A DNA stretch of 39,982 nt from Sediminibacterium sp. (GTDB taxonomy: Bacteria; Bacteroidota; Bacteroidia; Chitinophagales; Chitinophagaceae): assembly GCA_027490265.1 (NCBI GenBank), contig JAIXYL010000052.1, forward strand, positions 1 to 39,982, in the 5' to 3' direction. Shown piece after piece: positions 15,755 to 24,716 of this stretch. Made by a program: the position numbers and the translations under genes. Each line of letters starts with the position of its first letter. The first letter of the stretch is position 1. The notes beneath the pieces were generated by a model. The model was given only the letters and a program-made list of their open reading frames with translations, did not search any database and had not been told where the DNA came from.

Positions 15755-17170
15755 TTATTTCAAACTTTGATAAACCCTTCTGTATTCATCAACAGTTCCT
15801 TCCCAAGAGTGGTCAATTTGCATCATATGCTTGCGCATCCATTCCATATGTGCTTTGTCTTGGTAAACAGAAACCCCTCTACCAATAGAGTATGCCAAAT
15901 CATCAATAGTGGCATTGTTAAACCGAATACCAAATCCATCGGGATCACCCATGTCAACTACGGTATCTTTTAAGCCGCCCGTAGTTCTTACAATCGGTAC
16001 GGTACCGTACCGCATGGCATACATTTGATTGAGTCCACAGGGTTCTACCCTACTGGGCATCAACAAGAAATCTGCCCCTGCATAAATCAAATGACTCAAT
16101 TGCTCATTATACCCAATGTACGCATTATAAATGCCTTTATAATCATTGGTCATTTGTTGCAAAGCCCATTCAACACTGGTATCGCCGCTGCCTAAAATTA
16201 AAAAGCAAGCTTTCCCCTGTGTTTGATGAATAGCTGTTTTAATAGCATCAGGTAAAATATCTGCTGCTTTTTCACCAACCAATCGGCCAATGAAAACAAA
16301 TAGTGGTTGATTGATGTCTAATCCAAACTGCTCACACAAAATTTGTTTATTCTGCGCTTTGCCTTTGGTAACTGTTTTTACAGTAAAAGGATGATCAATA
16401 TAACTGTCAGCAGCTGGATCCCAAACGGCATTATCAATGCCATTTAAAATCCCCACACATTTTCCTTTTTCGTATTCAAATAAAGCTTCTAAACCATTGG
16501 CATTGGTTCTAAGTTCCTCCATATAACTCCAACTAACTGTGGTTACTTTGTCTGCGCATTTTACGCCTGAGGCAAGGGGATTGATATTGCCTGCCCAATC
16601 CAGCATGCCGCGCTTCCAAAGATCCCATCTGGGAATGTAAAGACTTTTATCCCACCCCATCCAACCTTGGTATTGACCATTGTGAATGGTCACCACTGTT
16701 GGCACAGATGCCAAATGTTGAAAATCATAACAATGTTTCATCATAAACGGAATCAACGCTGTATGATGGTCGTGGCAATGCACTACGTCAGGCTTGTGCT
16801 CCCAACTGCTGATCCAAGTAACCACTGCTATTTGAAACGCAGTAAAACGTTCTGCGTCGTCTTCATAGCCATAGATTTTTTGACGATCTAATAACCCATT
16901 GATATCAATTAAAAACAAATCAAATCCCAATTTATTGGAAGGCTCTTTAATCACCGTGAAATCAAAATACCAGTTACCCAAATTGGCATGCCCTTTAAAG
17001 TCTACCGTCCAATCATGCTCATACAAAAACTTTGTGCGGTACATTGGCATAATCACTTTGGCAATATCGCCAGATTGACACTGGTACTTAGGCAATGCCC
17101 CTACCACATCCCCAAGCCCGCCAGCTTTTGCCACAGGATAACATTCTGCACTAACATGTATGATTTCCAT
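15755..17170 (-). CDS. glgA: Glycogen synthase, ADP-glucose type (GT5)
   Basis: A 471-residue GT-B fold glycosyltransferase that adds glucose from ADP-glucose to glycogen. Near the N-terminus KAGGLGDVVGALPK is the KTGGL-type ADP-glucose binding loop, with Ala for Thr. The C-terminal domain has FIGRLVGEKAADIL and PSRVEPCGLNQMYAMRYG, followed by the TTGGL motif (RTTGGLKDTV). VHCHDHHTAL is the usual starch-synthase segment. It is the first gene of glgA-glgC and is divergent from the sugar permease gene across a 124-base gap. No branching enzyme or phosphorylase gene is in the window. Confidence 0.96.
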   Translation of the reverse strand: MEIIHVSAECYPVAKAGGLGDVVGALPKYQCQSGDIAKVIMPMYRTKFLYEHDWTVDFKGHANLGNWYFDFTVIKEPSNKLGFDLFLIDINGLLDRQKIYGYEDDAERFTAFQIAVVTWISSWEHKPDVVHCHDHHTALIPFMMKHCYDFQHLASVPTVVTIHNGQYQGWMGWDKSLYIPRWDLWKRGMLDWAGNINPLASGVKCADKVTTVSWSYMEELRTNANGLEALFEYEKGKCVGILNGIDNAVWDPAADSYIDHPFTVKTVTKGKAQNKQILCEQFGLDINQPLFVFIGRLVGEKAADILPDAIKTAIHQTQGKACFLILGSGDTSVEWALQQMTNDYKGIYNAYIGYNEQLSHLIYAGADFLLMPSRVEPCGLNQMYAMRYGTVPIVRTTGGLKDTVVDMGDPDGFGIRFNNATIDDLAYSIGRGVSVYQDKAHMEWMRKHMMQIDHSWEGTVDEYRRVYQSLK

Positions 17171-17294
17171 AAAAAGGTATTAAAACTTCAATTTTCAAGA
17201 TAACCAATAAAGCGATTCAGTCAAATTACCATTTTAAAATTTTTCCTTCAATCATTTATTCATATTTTCCGTACTTCTAAACATAACGATTAGT
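17171..17294. promoter_or_regulatory. Divergent intergenic region, glgA and sugar permease
   Basis: A 124-base AT-rich gap that must hold the promoters of both the glgA-glgC and the permease-kinase operons. I see no full match to TAnnTTTG on either strand. The closest on the plus strand is TACTTCTA (17272-17279), 15 bases before the permease ATG. The lack of a good core promoter suggests activator-dependent transcription. No clear operator palindrome was recognised. Confidence 0.4.
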
Positions 17295-18902
17295 ATGAGT
17301 CAAGCCAAACAACCAACCAACACCGGTGCATTAGCCACTTTGGTGATTGTATTTTTTTTCTGGGGATTTATCGCTGCATCTAACAGTATTTTCATCCCAT
17401 TTGCTAAAACCCATTTTCAACTAAACCAATTTGAATCGCAATTGATTGGTTCAGCCTTTTATGGTGCGTATTTCATCGGCTCCTTAATCCTGTTCATCTT
17501 ATCCAATTTATTTGGGTATGATATCTTAAATAAGATTGGCTATAAAAAAGGCATTATCTATGGATTGTGTATTTCAGTAGTGGGTGCTTTATTGATTATC
17601 CCTTCTGCAAATGCCAATTCATTCCCAGCCATATTGGGGTCGTTTTTTATTGTGGCTTTAGGATTTTCACTACAACAAACTTCAGCACAGCCCTTTGCCA
17701 TTTCCTTGGGTGATCCTTCAACAGGCTCACACCGATTAAATTTGGCAGGTGGTATTAATTCATTAGGTACCACATTAGGGCCAATTATTGTGAGCTTCTT
17801 TTTGTTTGGTTCTGTAGGAAGCACCAATACTGAGGTAACTGTTACCAATATCAATACTTTATACTTAATAGTAGCTGGTGTATTTGCAGCTGTGGCTGTT
17901 TTCTTTGCCATTTCTAAATTACCAGAGGGTAAGAATGATGAGAAATTTGAGAAAGCCAATAAAGCCGCGTCTTCTTTGTTGATGATGACATTTTTAATTG
18001 GGTTGATCATCATCGTTGGCCAATTTACTGAAGTACCCAAACTCACGTTATTATTGTTGTCATTAATTTCAGTAGTGGGCATATTGTTTTATTCCAATAG
18101 CCAAGCAGTAAAAAATCCAGCAGGTTGGGGAGCCATGAAATACCAACAATTGATTTACGGTATGATTGGCATTTTTGTATATGTAGGTGTGGAAGTAACC
18201 ATTGATAATAACTTCGGGGCATTATTAAAAATTCCAGGCTACTTAACCGATAGCGGATTAGAAGAAAGCCAAATTTCAAAATATGTGTCTTTGTATTGGG
18301 GCAGTTTAATGATTGGCAGATGGACAGGAGCCATCAGCGTATTCAATTTAAAAGGCATCAGCAAAACCATTGCTACTGTAATTGTACCATTCTTTGCATT
18401 TGGTGTAGTGCTCTATGTCAACAATTTGTATGGCAGTGATGTATCTGATTTATACGGCTATGCAGTTTATATTGCATTGGCCATTGCAGCATTTTTCTAT
18501 GGACAAGAAAAGCCTGTGAAAACATTAATTGCTGTATCAACTTTGGCTGCTGTTGCCATGTTGATTGGTGTGTTCACTAATGGCTTGGTATCGGTATACT
18601 CATTTATGGCAGGTGGATTATGTTGTTCAGTGATGTGGCCTTGTATTTTCTCATTAGGTGTTGGCGGATTAGGAAAGTATACCAGCCAGGGCTCAGCTTT
18701 TTTAATCATGATGATTTTAGGTGGCGCGATTATTCCACCATTGCAGGGCGCAATCGGCGACAGCTCTGCTGTAGGCATGCACCAATCTTATTTATTGGCT
18801 GCTGCATGTTTTGCATTCTTAGTTTACCTAGCAGTAAAAATGAAGAATGTATTGAAAGCACAAGGCTTAGATTTTGATGCACAAGTAGGTGGAAGTCATT
18901 AA
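17295..18902 (+). CDS. FHS-family MFS sugar permease (glucose/galactose/fucose type)
   Basis: A 535-residue MFS transporter, long for the FHS group, with about 12-14 helices. The N-terminal helix reads FFFWGFIAASNSIFIPF, typical of FucP/GluP-type sugar:H+ symporters, followed by FYGAYFIGSL. The segment GFSLQQTSAQPFAISLGDP and then LNLAGGINSLGTTLGPI is the FHS signature region with its conserved Gln and Asn residues. The middle has an extra hydrophobic stretch (about 225-260) that accounts for the length. It is followed 20 bases later by a ROK sugar kinase gene, which suggests glucose or a related hexose as the cargo. It would act in the cytoplasmic membrane. Confidence 0.9.
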   Translation: MSQAKQPTNTGALATLVIVFFFWGFIAASNSIFIPFAKTHFQLNQFESQLIGSAFYGAYFIGSLILFILSNLFGYDILNKIGYKKGIIYGLCISVVGALLIIPSANANSFPAILGSFFIVALGFSLQQTSAQPFAISLGDPSTGSHRLNLAGGINSLGTTLGPIIVSFFLFGSVGSTNTEVTVTNINTLYLIVAGVFAAVAVFFAISKLPEGKNDEKFEKANKAASSLLMMTFLIGLIIIVGQFTEVPKLTLLLLSLISVVGILFYSNSQAVKNPAGWGAMKYQQLIYGMIGIFVYVGVEVTIDNNFGALLKIPGYLTDSGLEESQISKYVSLYWGSLMIGRWTGAISVFNLKGISKTIATVIVPFFAFGVVLYVNNLYGSDVSDLYGYAVYIALAIAAFFYGQEKPVKTLIAVSTLAAVAMLIGVFTNGLVSVYSFMAGGLCCSVMWPCIFSLGVGGLGKYTSQGSAFLIMMILGGAIIPPLQGAIGDSSAVGMHQSYLLAAACFAFLVYLAVKMKNVLKAQGLDFDAQVGGSH

Positions 18903-18922
18903 TCCAATAGAATTGTAAGTAT

Positions 18923-19918
18923 ATGAATACAAAAAAAGAGAACAGAACTTCGTCAACAGCTATGGAACAATTGGCCGTTGGTATAGATATAGGTGGCACA
19001 GGCACAAAGTATGGTATTGTAGACCGTGTAGGGAATTTGTTGTTCTCTGGTGAAATGAGCACCAGAAACCATCCTGAAGTCATGCCATATATTGAAGAAC
19101 TGTACCAAAATATTGCCCCCTTGATCGAGCAAGCCGGTGGTCCGGGTAGAATCAAGGGCATTGGTATTGGCGCACCGAATGGCAACTACTATAAAAATAC
19201 CATTGAGTACGCCGCCAATCTTCCTTGGCAGGGAATTATCCCATTCGGGAAAATGGTAGAAGATAAATTTAAACTACCGGTGGTATTAACCAATGATGCC
19301 AATGCAGCAGCATTAGGTGAAATGATGTATGGTGCTGCACAAGACATGCAAGACTTTATCATGATCACGTTAGGAACTGGCGTTGGAAGTGGCATAGTAG
19401 CAAATGGGAAATTGGTGTATGGTCACGATGGTTTTGCGGGTGAGTTAGGACATACCATTATTATTCCTGATGGAAGATACCATGAAGGCACTGGTAAAAG
19501 AGGTTCATTGGAAAGCTATGCCTCTGCTACAGGGGTTCGACTAAATGCAATAGAATTTTTAGAAAAAAGCGATAAACCCAGTTTACTAAGATCAATTCCA
19601 GCTGAATTAATAGACTCTAAAAAAGTACATGAAGCGGCTTTAGAAGGGGATGAATTGGCCAAAGAAATTTTTGATTATACAGGTAAGATTTTAGGTATGG
19701 CTTTAGCCAATTTCGTGATGTTCTCCAGTCCTGAAGCCATCATCTTATTTGGTGGATTAACCAAGGCGGGCGACTTTATTTTGAAGCCTACCAGAGAACA
19801 TATGGAAGCCAACCTGATTAAAGTATTTGAAAACAAAGTCAAGATATTGGTCAGTCACTTGAAGGAGTCTGATGCGGCTATTTTAGGCGCTTCTGCCCTT
19901 GTTTGGGAGATGAAATAA
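18923..19918 (+). CDS. ROK family sugar kinase, likely glucokinase
   Basis: A 331-residue ROK protein. An alternative ATG at 18962 would give the more usual N-terminus MEQLAVGIDIGGTGTKYG. The phosphate-binding loop DIGGTGTKYG, NDANAAALGE (catalytic Asp) and LGTGVGSGIV are intact, followed by GFAGELGHTII, which holds the conserved substrate-contacting Glu and His. The Cys triad of the ROK zinc motif (CxCGxxGCxE) is absent: the segment reads HEGTGKRGSLESYAS. It is therefore a zinc-free ROK variant. The pairing with a hexose permease suggests glucose phosphorylation. Its last 41 bases overlap the convergent glycosidase gene, and a terminator hairpin lies just past its stop. Confidence 0.9.
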   Translation: MNTKKENRTSSTAMEQLAVGIDIGGTGTKYGIVDRVGNLLFSGEMSTRNHPEVMPYIEELYQNIAPLIEQAGGPGRIKGIGIGAPNGNYYKNTIEYAANLPWQGIIPFGKMVEDKFKLPVVLTNDANAAALGEMMYGAAQDMQDFIMITLGTGVGSGIVANGKLVYGHDGFAGELGHTIIIPDGRYHEGTGKRGSLESYASATGVRLNAIEFLEKSDKPSLLRSIPAELIDSKKVHEAALEGDELAKEIFDYTGKILGMALANFVMFSSPEAIILFGGLTKAGDFILKPTREHMEANLIKVFENKVKILVSHLKESDAAILGASALVWEMK

Positions 19919-20846
19919 CAAATACGGCGGGAACCGGGCGTTGCCCGGTTTTATCGCTGGGCTTAATGGTTTCTTTACCATTGATCAACAGTGTACTACT
20001 ACCCCCACCATCTAAATTGAGTGCTTCAACACAGCCAGCTGATAACAGTAATTGAGCCAATTGTGTTAAGCTAGCGCCTTCAGCAATGCCGGGGTTTCTA
20101 CCTTCCACTACCATAATAATCAACTGCCCATCTGCGGTATAGCCCATGGCCGTTCGGGGATGCAGATCATTGATTTGTTTGCCTGTAAATCGTTGTTCTT
20201 CGTTATTGGTGATTTGAATTGCGCCGTTCTGAATCAATGCAGGACCACCAGCTACAGCCGTTTGCATTTTCCATTTTTTAAAATGAGCTGTTGTAGGTAA
20301 TTGATATGCCTGTAATACAGCGATGCTGTCTCTAAAACTAGGCACTACTACTTGAGATGCTAAAGGGTATTTGGCTGCACTATCTGTAAATAACCAAGCA
20401 ATATCTGCTTTGCGTTTTTTAGAAATTCCAATTGCGCTTGCAAAAGCGTGTCGATAAGTGAATGTGTCTTTCCCTCTGCCAGGAATATTGTGCAAATTAT
20501 AGGCTACCAACTGCCTATTGCGCACTACTGCATTTAAATTTCTGTTTTGTACAAACTCAAAAAATGTCGTATTGACCACTACTAATGGGGCTTGCAATGC
20601 CTTGAAATACTCGCTGGGGGTTAACCTTTTGCCATTGCCTACTTCAGCCGTAAACGTTAAAGATTTGTCGCGAATTGGCGCAGAAATATAAAAAGCTTTA
20701 TTGGGCTTGCCATTTAACAACTCATTGGTGAAGAACACATGAACATTGTTTGGCAAAGGACCATACAAGCTGTCAACATTGGTCCAATTGATTTGGCTTT
20801 TTAAGCTGGCGGGCAGTAAGCAAAGCAGCCAGAATAATTTATGCAT
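19878..20846 (-). CDS. Exported phosphodiester glycosidase family protein (NAGPA-like)
   Basis: About 322 residues from the ATG at 20846 (a TTG five codons upstream is less likely), with a signal peptide [17 protein letters not shown]. The C-terminal half carries the family signature: MVVEGRNPG, then [21 protein letters not shown], as in the NAGPA domain (PF09992) of N-acetylglucosamine-1-phosphodiester alpha-N-acetylglucosaminidase and related bacterial proteins. It probably acts in the periplasm or at the surface on a phosphodiester-linked sugar, with the substrate unknown. The start overlaps the lipA stop by 8 bases, so the pair is likely co-translated. Its 3' end overlaps the convergent kinase gene by 41 bases. 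Confidence 0.85.
   Translation of the reverse strand: MHKLFWLLCLLPASLKSQINWTNVDSLYGPLPNNVHVFFTNELLNGKPNKAFYISAPIRDKSLTFTAEVGNGKRLTPSEYFKALQAPLVVVNTTFFEFVQNRNLNAVVRNRQLVAYNLHNIPGRGKDTFTYRHAFASAIGISKKRKADIAWLFTDSAAKYPLASQVVVPSFRDSIAVLQAYQLPTTAHFKKWKMQTAVAGGPALIQNGAIQITNNEEQRFTGKQINDLHPRTAMGYTADGQLIIMVVEGRNPGIAEGASLTQLAQLLLSAGCVEALNLDGGGSSTLLINGKETIKPSDKTGQRPVPAVFVISSPKQGQKRLK
19932..19954 (+). terminator. Intrinsic terminator after the permease-kinase operon
   Basis: A perfect 8-bp GC-rich stem, AACCGGGC (19932-19939) and GCCCGGTT (19943-19950), with loop GTT, followed by T-rich TTATC on the plus strand. It starts 13 bases after the kinase stop. It lies inside the coding sequence of the convergent glycosidase gene. 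Confidence 0.7.
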
Positions 20847-21786
20847 GCAGTTCTTTTTCAAGCTTCCACTTGTTCACGCCATAGCCGGGTATCACGTGTT
20901 TTTCGCTATGATAAGACGAACGGACTAATGGACCACTTTCAACATAATCGAATCCAATGGTGTAGCCAATTTCTCTAAGTTCTGCAAATTCATCTGGATG
21001 CACAAAACGCTGAACGGGCAAATGCTTTTTTGTAGGCTGTAAGTATTGCCCAAGCGTTAAAACATCAGTACCAACAGCAACCAAATCCTTCATACTTTGA
21101 ATGATTTCTTCCTTGGTTTCACCCAAGCCCAACATCATTCCTGTTTTGGTGCGCATACCGCCTTTCTTTAAGGTTTCCAAAACTTCTAAACTTCTTCTGT
21201 ATTTGGCTTGAATTCTGACCTGCTTGGTGATCCGTTCTACCGTTTCCATATTGTGGCTCACCACTTCAGGCGCTGCATCAATAATGCGTTGTATTTGATC
21301 CTTAAACCCTCTAAAATCTGGGATCAAAGTTTCTAAAGTTGTACTAGGATTCAAGGTCTTAACGGCTTTAATGGTATTGTACCAAATAATGGAACCGCCA
21401 TCTTTTAATTCGTCTCTGTCTACACTGGTAATAACCGCGTGTTTAACCTTCATCAAATGGATGGCTTCTGCTACCCTTTGTGGCTCATCAAAATCAACGG
21501 CCAAGGGTCTTCCTGTTGCCACCGCACAGAAACCACAGCTTCTGGTACAGATATTCCCAAGTATCATAAAAGTGGCAGTACCTTCTCCCCAACATTCACC
21601 CATATTCGGGCAATTACCGCTTTCACAAATGGTATGGAGCTTATGGGTATCAACCAACCCTCTAACGTGTTTGTAACTTTCGCCAATAGGCAATTTTACC
21701 CTCAACCAATTGGGCTTTTTTAAAGGTGCATCAGTTGCTACAAGGGTGTCAACTGGCATTTTAGGCACTACAGGTAATTCTTGCAT
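20839..21786 (-). CDS. lipA: Lipoyl synthase
   Basis: A 315-residue radical SAM enzyme that inserts two sulfur atoms into octanoyl groups on carrier proteins to make lipoate. Both 4Fe-4S sites are complete: the auxiliary cluster motif C54-x4-C59-x5-C65 ([12 protein letters not shown]) and the radical SAM motif C80-x3-C84-x2-C87 (CTRSCGFC). The C-terminal conserved RSSYH segment, whose Ser ligates the auxiliary cluster, is present ([11 protein letters not shown]). Length is normal. It has its own predicted promoter and overlaps the start of the phosphodiester glycosidase gene. Confidence 0.98.
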   Translation of the reverse strand: MQELPVVPKMPVDTLVATDAPLKKPNWLRVKLPIGESYKHVRGLVDTHKLHTICESGNCPNMGECWGEGTATFMILGNICTRSCGFCAVATGRPLAVDFDEPQRVAEAIHLMKVKHAVITSVDRDELKDGGSIIWYNTIKAVKTLNPSTTLETLIPDFRGFKDQIQRIIDAAPEVVSHNMETVERITKQVRIQAKYRRSLEVLETLKKGGMRTKTGMMLGLGETKEEIIQSMKDLVAVGTDVLTLGQYLQPTKKHLPVQRFVHPDEFAELREIGYTIGFDYVESGPLVRSSYHSEKHVIPGYGVNKWKLEKELHA

Positions 21787-21804
21787 GAAACTCTATATTG
21801 GGCA

Positions 21805-21812
21805 CAAAATTA
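21805..21812 (-). promoter_or_regulatory. Promoter -7 element of lipA
   Basis: TAATTTTG on the minus strand is a perfect TAnnTTTG match, ending 18 bases before the lipA ATG at 21786. It lies in the 27-base gap after the upstream hypothetical gene. No clear -33 TTG is seen. Confidence 0.55.
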
Positions 21813-21813
21813 A

Positions 21814-22644
21814 CTACTTTCTCTTACCGAAAGTAAATGCTGCATAAGCATTAAAGAAGAAGTTTTGCTCTTTATTCAACAAAAGAATGGGCATTTTTTG
21901 TGAATAAAAGGCGCCATTTACACCCACTTCAATCGCTGAGAGCAATTCATTATAACGACCATAATCAAAGCGCAGTGCTAGTTTTGCGTGCGCACCAGGT
22001 ACAATTTTCATTTCGTTAAAGCCTTTGAATAATCCACCTCTACCCAAGATAGCATTGGGGTCTAAAAACAAAGCTTCATTGGTACCATCGTACTTAATTT
22101 GTTCCCGATCACCAGTTGCACGATTTTCAATTTCAAGATAATAAGGCTTTAGCAAACCAAGGGTTAGTCCGCCCCCGTAAATGGCTGAAACTGCAATGCC
22201 ATTTTTATTTCCTTTGCCGCCAATCAGTTTTTGCTGACCAAGGCCTAGATTTAAATAATAGAAATTATTCTGTTTCCCATAAATATAATTTGAAATTAAA
22301 ATAAAGCCCCCAGAAGCCGATAAGGTTGGAATACGTTCCTCTTTAGGATGCTTTCTTTCACCAAACTCTAACCACATTAAGTTTGTGGTGGTAATGGTTT
22401 TGTATTTGCCTTTTTCAAATCTAACCCCCCAGCCATCTGTATTTAAATTGATGCTGAATGCATTTTGTTTGTTAAATACCAAGGCCCCTTCTTCTTCCTG
22501 CTTAATGAGCTGGTTAATTTTCTCTCTACGCTCTTCTTTTTTCTGCGCACGAATTTGAGCAGATTCAGAAGGTTGTTTTTTCTGAGCCATTAAGCCAGTT
22601 CCTGATAACAGGCATACCACAAAAAATAGTTTCTTCACTTCCAT
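21814..22644 (-). CDS. Outer-membrane beta-barrel-like hypothetical protein
   Basis: A 276-residue exported protein with a signal peptide (MEVKKLFFVVCLLSGTGLMAQ) and then a charged, coiled-coil-like Lys/Glu/Arg stretch (about 22-52). The remainder is rich in alternating strands with aromatic ends (for example NNFYYLNLGLGQQKLIG and NFFFNAYAAFTFGKRK). The terminal strand ending in a hydrophobic/aromatic pattern suggests an outer-membrane barrel. I do not recognise a named family; similar proteins appear to be conserved hypotheticals of Bacteroidota. It precedes lipA by 27 bases but lipA has its own promoter element, so a functional link is not implied. A weak -7 element (CAATTTTG, 22671-22678) lies 26 bases before the start. 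Confidence 0.65.
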   Translation of the reverse strand: MEVKKLFFVVCLLSGTGLMAQKKQPSESAQIRAQKKEERREKINQLIKQEEEGALVFNKQNAFSINLNTDGWGVRFEKGKYKTITTTNLMWLEFGERKHPKEERIPTLSASGGFILISNYIYGKQNNFYYLNLGLGQQKLIGGKGNKNGIAVSAIYGGGLTLGLLKPYYLEIENRATGDREQIKYDGTNEALFLDPNAILGRGGLFKGFNEMKIVPGAHAKLALRFDYGRYNELLSAIEVGVNGAFYSQKMPILLLNKEQNFFFNAYAAFTFGKRK

Positions 22645-22683
22645 TTGGTTTGTTACATGTAAATTTAAAGCAAAATTGATGCA

Positions 22684-23094
22684 ATGACTTCACAAATTAT
22701 TTATACCAGCAACTTAAGAACCACCGCCACACATTTACAGAGTGGCTCAACAATTGAAACCGATGCCCCAACCGATAACAAAGGGAAGGGTGAAAGGTTT
22801 TCTCCAACCGATTTAGTGGCCACTGCTTTGTCGGCTTGTATGATCACCACTATGGGTATCAAAGCCCAAAGTATGGACAATATTGTATTGGATGGCACCA
22901 AATCTGACGTCACTAAAGTGATGTTAAGCGACCCTAGAAGAATTGGCAAAATCATCGTTCATATTCAGTTTCCGGAATCACTCAAACATTTAAGTGAGAA
23001 AGAAAAAAGTATATTAGAACATACTGCCAAAACCTGTCCGGTAGCCAGATCCTTACACCCCGATTTGGAAGTAGACCTTCAGTTTAGCTGGTAG
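22684..23094 (+). CDS. OsmC family protein
   Basis: A 136-residue OsmC-fold protein. Conserved features are the SPTDLVATALSACMITTMGI segment, with the first redox Cys in a helix, and TAKTCPVARSLHP, with the second. The Glu/Arg pair expected of thiol peroxidases is not clearly complete. Members reduce organic hydroperoxides or act as general thiol-stress proteins in the cytoplasm. This one belongs to the YhfA-like branch by its short N-terminus and the 'CPVARSL' motif. It is a single gene, divergent from the outer-membrane hypothetical across 39 bases and convergent with maf. Confidence 0.92.
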   Translation: MTSQIIYTSNLRTTATHLQSGSTIETDAPTDNKGKGERFSPTDLVATALSACMITTMGIKAQSMDNIVLDGTKSDVTKVMLSDPRRIGKIIVHIQFPESLKHLSEKEKSILEHTAKTCPVARSLHPDLEVDLQFSW

Positions 23095-23101
23095 AAGATA
23101 C

Positions 23102-23151
23102 GGGGCGTCAACTATTTGTTGCCCAAGAGCCATAAGGCCTTGGCTTTATGG
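23102..23151. terminator. Tandem hairpins between convergent osmC-like gene and maf
   Basis: Two inverted repeats lie between the convergent genes. The stronger is CCATAAGGCC (23130-23139) with GGCTTTATGG (23142-23151), paired along its length with one G-T wobble, overlapping the end of maf. The weaker is around 23103-23124 (GGG, CAAC, then GTTG, CCC with a bulge). Neither is followed by a T run, so termination here is a guess. Confidence 0.3.
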
Positions 23152-23745
23152 TATGGGTTGATTAAAGCTGTTGATTGCACGAACCACCCGACTGACCGGC
23201 AGCCCCATCACATTGTAGAAGTCGCCTTCAATGGCTTCAATACCAATGACCCCAATCCATTCCTGAATGGCATACCCACCGGCTTTGTCATAGGGTTGGT
23301 AATGGTCAACATAATAGGCAATTTGGGCTTCCGTTAATGCATGGAATTGAACATAAGTGGTTTCTGAAAACGATTGTGTCTGTTCATTCAAAAGCAATAC
23401 CACACCAGTAATAACCCGATGTTTTTTGCCAGATAATTGCTGCAACATATGCATCGCTTCAGCTCTGTTGGCAGGTTTATTCATGATAAGGCCATCTAAT
23501 ACCACCACAGTATCTGCTGCAATAATAATGGTATCAGTCGCTTGCCCTTTTGTATCAACTAACTGTTGTTGCACTGCAGCAGCTTTTGCTGATGCAATAT
23601 GAATGGGTACTTGTTCAGGATCCATGCTGACCGGAAAACTTTCATCGGTGCCAGCTATCATCACTGTAAAAGGCACTTCGGCCCATTCTAATAATGTTTT
23701 TCTTCTAGGGCTTTGAGAAGCCAAAATAATGGGCGTCTTAAACAT
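23146..23745 (-). CDS. maf: Maf family nucleotide pyrophosphatase
   Basis: A 199-residue Maf/ham1-type protein that hydrolyses non-canonical or selected nucleoside triphosphates to monophosphates (house-cleaning, linked to septum formation in other bacteria). The N-terminal motif ILASQSPRRKTLLEW is diagnostic, with ESFP, AADTVVVLDG, MNKPANRAEAMHML and the C-terminal GDFYNVMGLPV all in place. The pattern fits the YhdE subgroup (dTTP/UTP pyrophosphatase), although subgroup assignment is tentative. It is the last gene of the fdx-iscX-kdsC-ubiA-maf operon, 5 bases after the prenyltransferase. Confidence 0.95.
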   Translation of the reverse strand: MFKTPIILASQSPRRKTLLEWAEVPFTVMIAGTDESFPVSMDPEQVPIHIASAKAAAVQQQLVDTKGQATDTIIIAADTVVVLDGLIMNKPANRAEAMHMLQQLSGKKHRVITGVVLLLNEQTQSFSETTYVQFHALTEAQIAYYVDHYQPYDKAGGYAIQEWIGVIGIEAIEGDFYNVMGLPVSRVVRAINSFNQPIP

Positions 23746-23750
23746 ATGCT

Positions 23751-24686
23751 TTACAAATAAAAACGGAAAAACAACATCGATAAAATGCCGGTAAACATGA
23801 CCAACTTAATACCGGTACTAACTGAATGAAAGTCTGCTGGTTGATTGGCTTTGTGTAATTTTTTCAATACAATCAACAAAGGAATGATGATGAACAAGCA
23901 ACAATACAATGCACTATGCCACCAACCCAATCCCAATACATAGATTTGTAAAATCACCAATGCCGCAATTAATACAATCATCCATACGGCAACAAAAACC
24001 TTGCTGGCTCTAATTCCCCACACAATTGGCATGGTAGTACAACCATATTTTTGATCACCAGCAATATCTTCCATGTCTTTTACTACTTCTCTAATTAAAG
24101 AAATAATAAAAGCAAAAGATGCATACAATATGCTCAGTCTAAAAAACCTAGCTTTTTGGTGATCAACCGCTAACAATTCATTAAATGAAAAAGGATATTT
24201 AGCAAAAAATAAAATCAAAATGACCCAAGCGGTTAATAAAGAAATCAAAATATTGCCAATGAGCAATTGCTTTTTAAAATTGGTAGAATATAACCAGAGT
24301 AGAAGAATGGCAGCCAGATTGCCTAAAATCAAATGCCAAAATGATTGAACAGGCAGGGCCAACATCGTGAAAAATAAGCCACCCAAACTCAGGAGCATAT
24401 GCCAGAAAATAACCCATCGTCTGTTGATGATGGTATTCACCACCATTTTATCTGGCTTATTCACTTGATCAATGTTTTGATCGAAATAATCATTGATAAT
24501 ATACCCTGCTGCAGCAATTAAAACAGAAGCAAGCAATACCAAGATAAATCTGATATGATTCAATTGACGAAACTGCTCAGGATATACCCTGGCGTAGATA
24601 CACCACTCAAATAAACATTGGGTAATAATGATGAACACAAGATTTGGCCATCTTACCAATCTTAAAAATGCGCTGATTAATGTCAA
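23751..24686 (-). CDS. UbiA family prenyltransferase, possibly geranylgeranylglyceryl-phosphate type
   Basis: A 311-residue membrane prenyltransferase with about 8-9 helices. The two Asp-rich motifs are present: NDYFDQNIDQVNKPD (Asn65, Asp66, Asp69, Asp73) and, near 200-213, REVVKDMEDIAGDQ. No ATG is available upstream of MTLISAFLRLVRWPN, where the usual N-terminal 'LRLVRWPN' begins, so the start is the TTG at 24686. The sequence resembles the Bacteroidota UbiA group annotated as geranylgeranylglycerol-phosphate geranylgeranyltransferase. Substrate prediction within UbiA is weak, and menaquinone or haem prenylation cannot be excluded from sequence. It lies 30 bases after kdsC and 5 before maf. 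Confidence 0.82.
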   Translation of the reverse strand: MTLISAFLRLVRWPNLVFIIITQCLFEWCIYARVYPEQFRQLNHIRFILVLLASVLIAAAGYIINDYFDQNIDQVNKPDKMVVNTIINRRWVIFWHMLLSLGGLFFTMLALPVQSFWHLILGNLAAILLLWLYSTNFKKQLLIGNILISLLTAWVILILFFAKYPFSFNELLAVDHQKARFFRLSILYASFAFIISLIREVVKDMEDIAGDQKYGCTTMPIVWGIRASKVFVAVWMIVLIAALVILQIYVLGLGWWHSALYCCLFIIIPLLIVLKKLHKANQPADFHSVSTGIKLVMFTGILSMLFFRFYL

Positions 24687-24716
24687 TGGTATTGATTGAT
24701 TGCGTAAACAAAACTA

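Noticed and set aside
17558..18082. 174-codon open frame on the minus strand inside the sugar permease gene
   Set aside because: It is antisense to a clear MFS transporter and its translation is low-complexity and not protein-like, so it is a shadow of the real gene.
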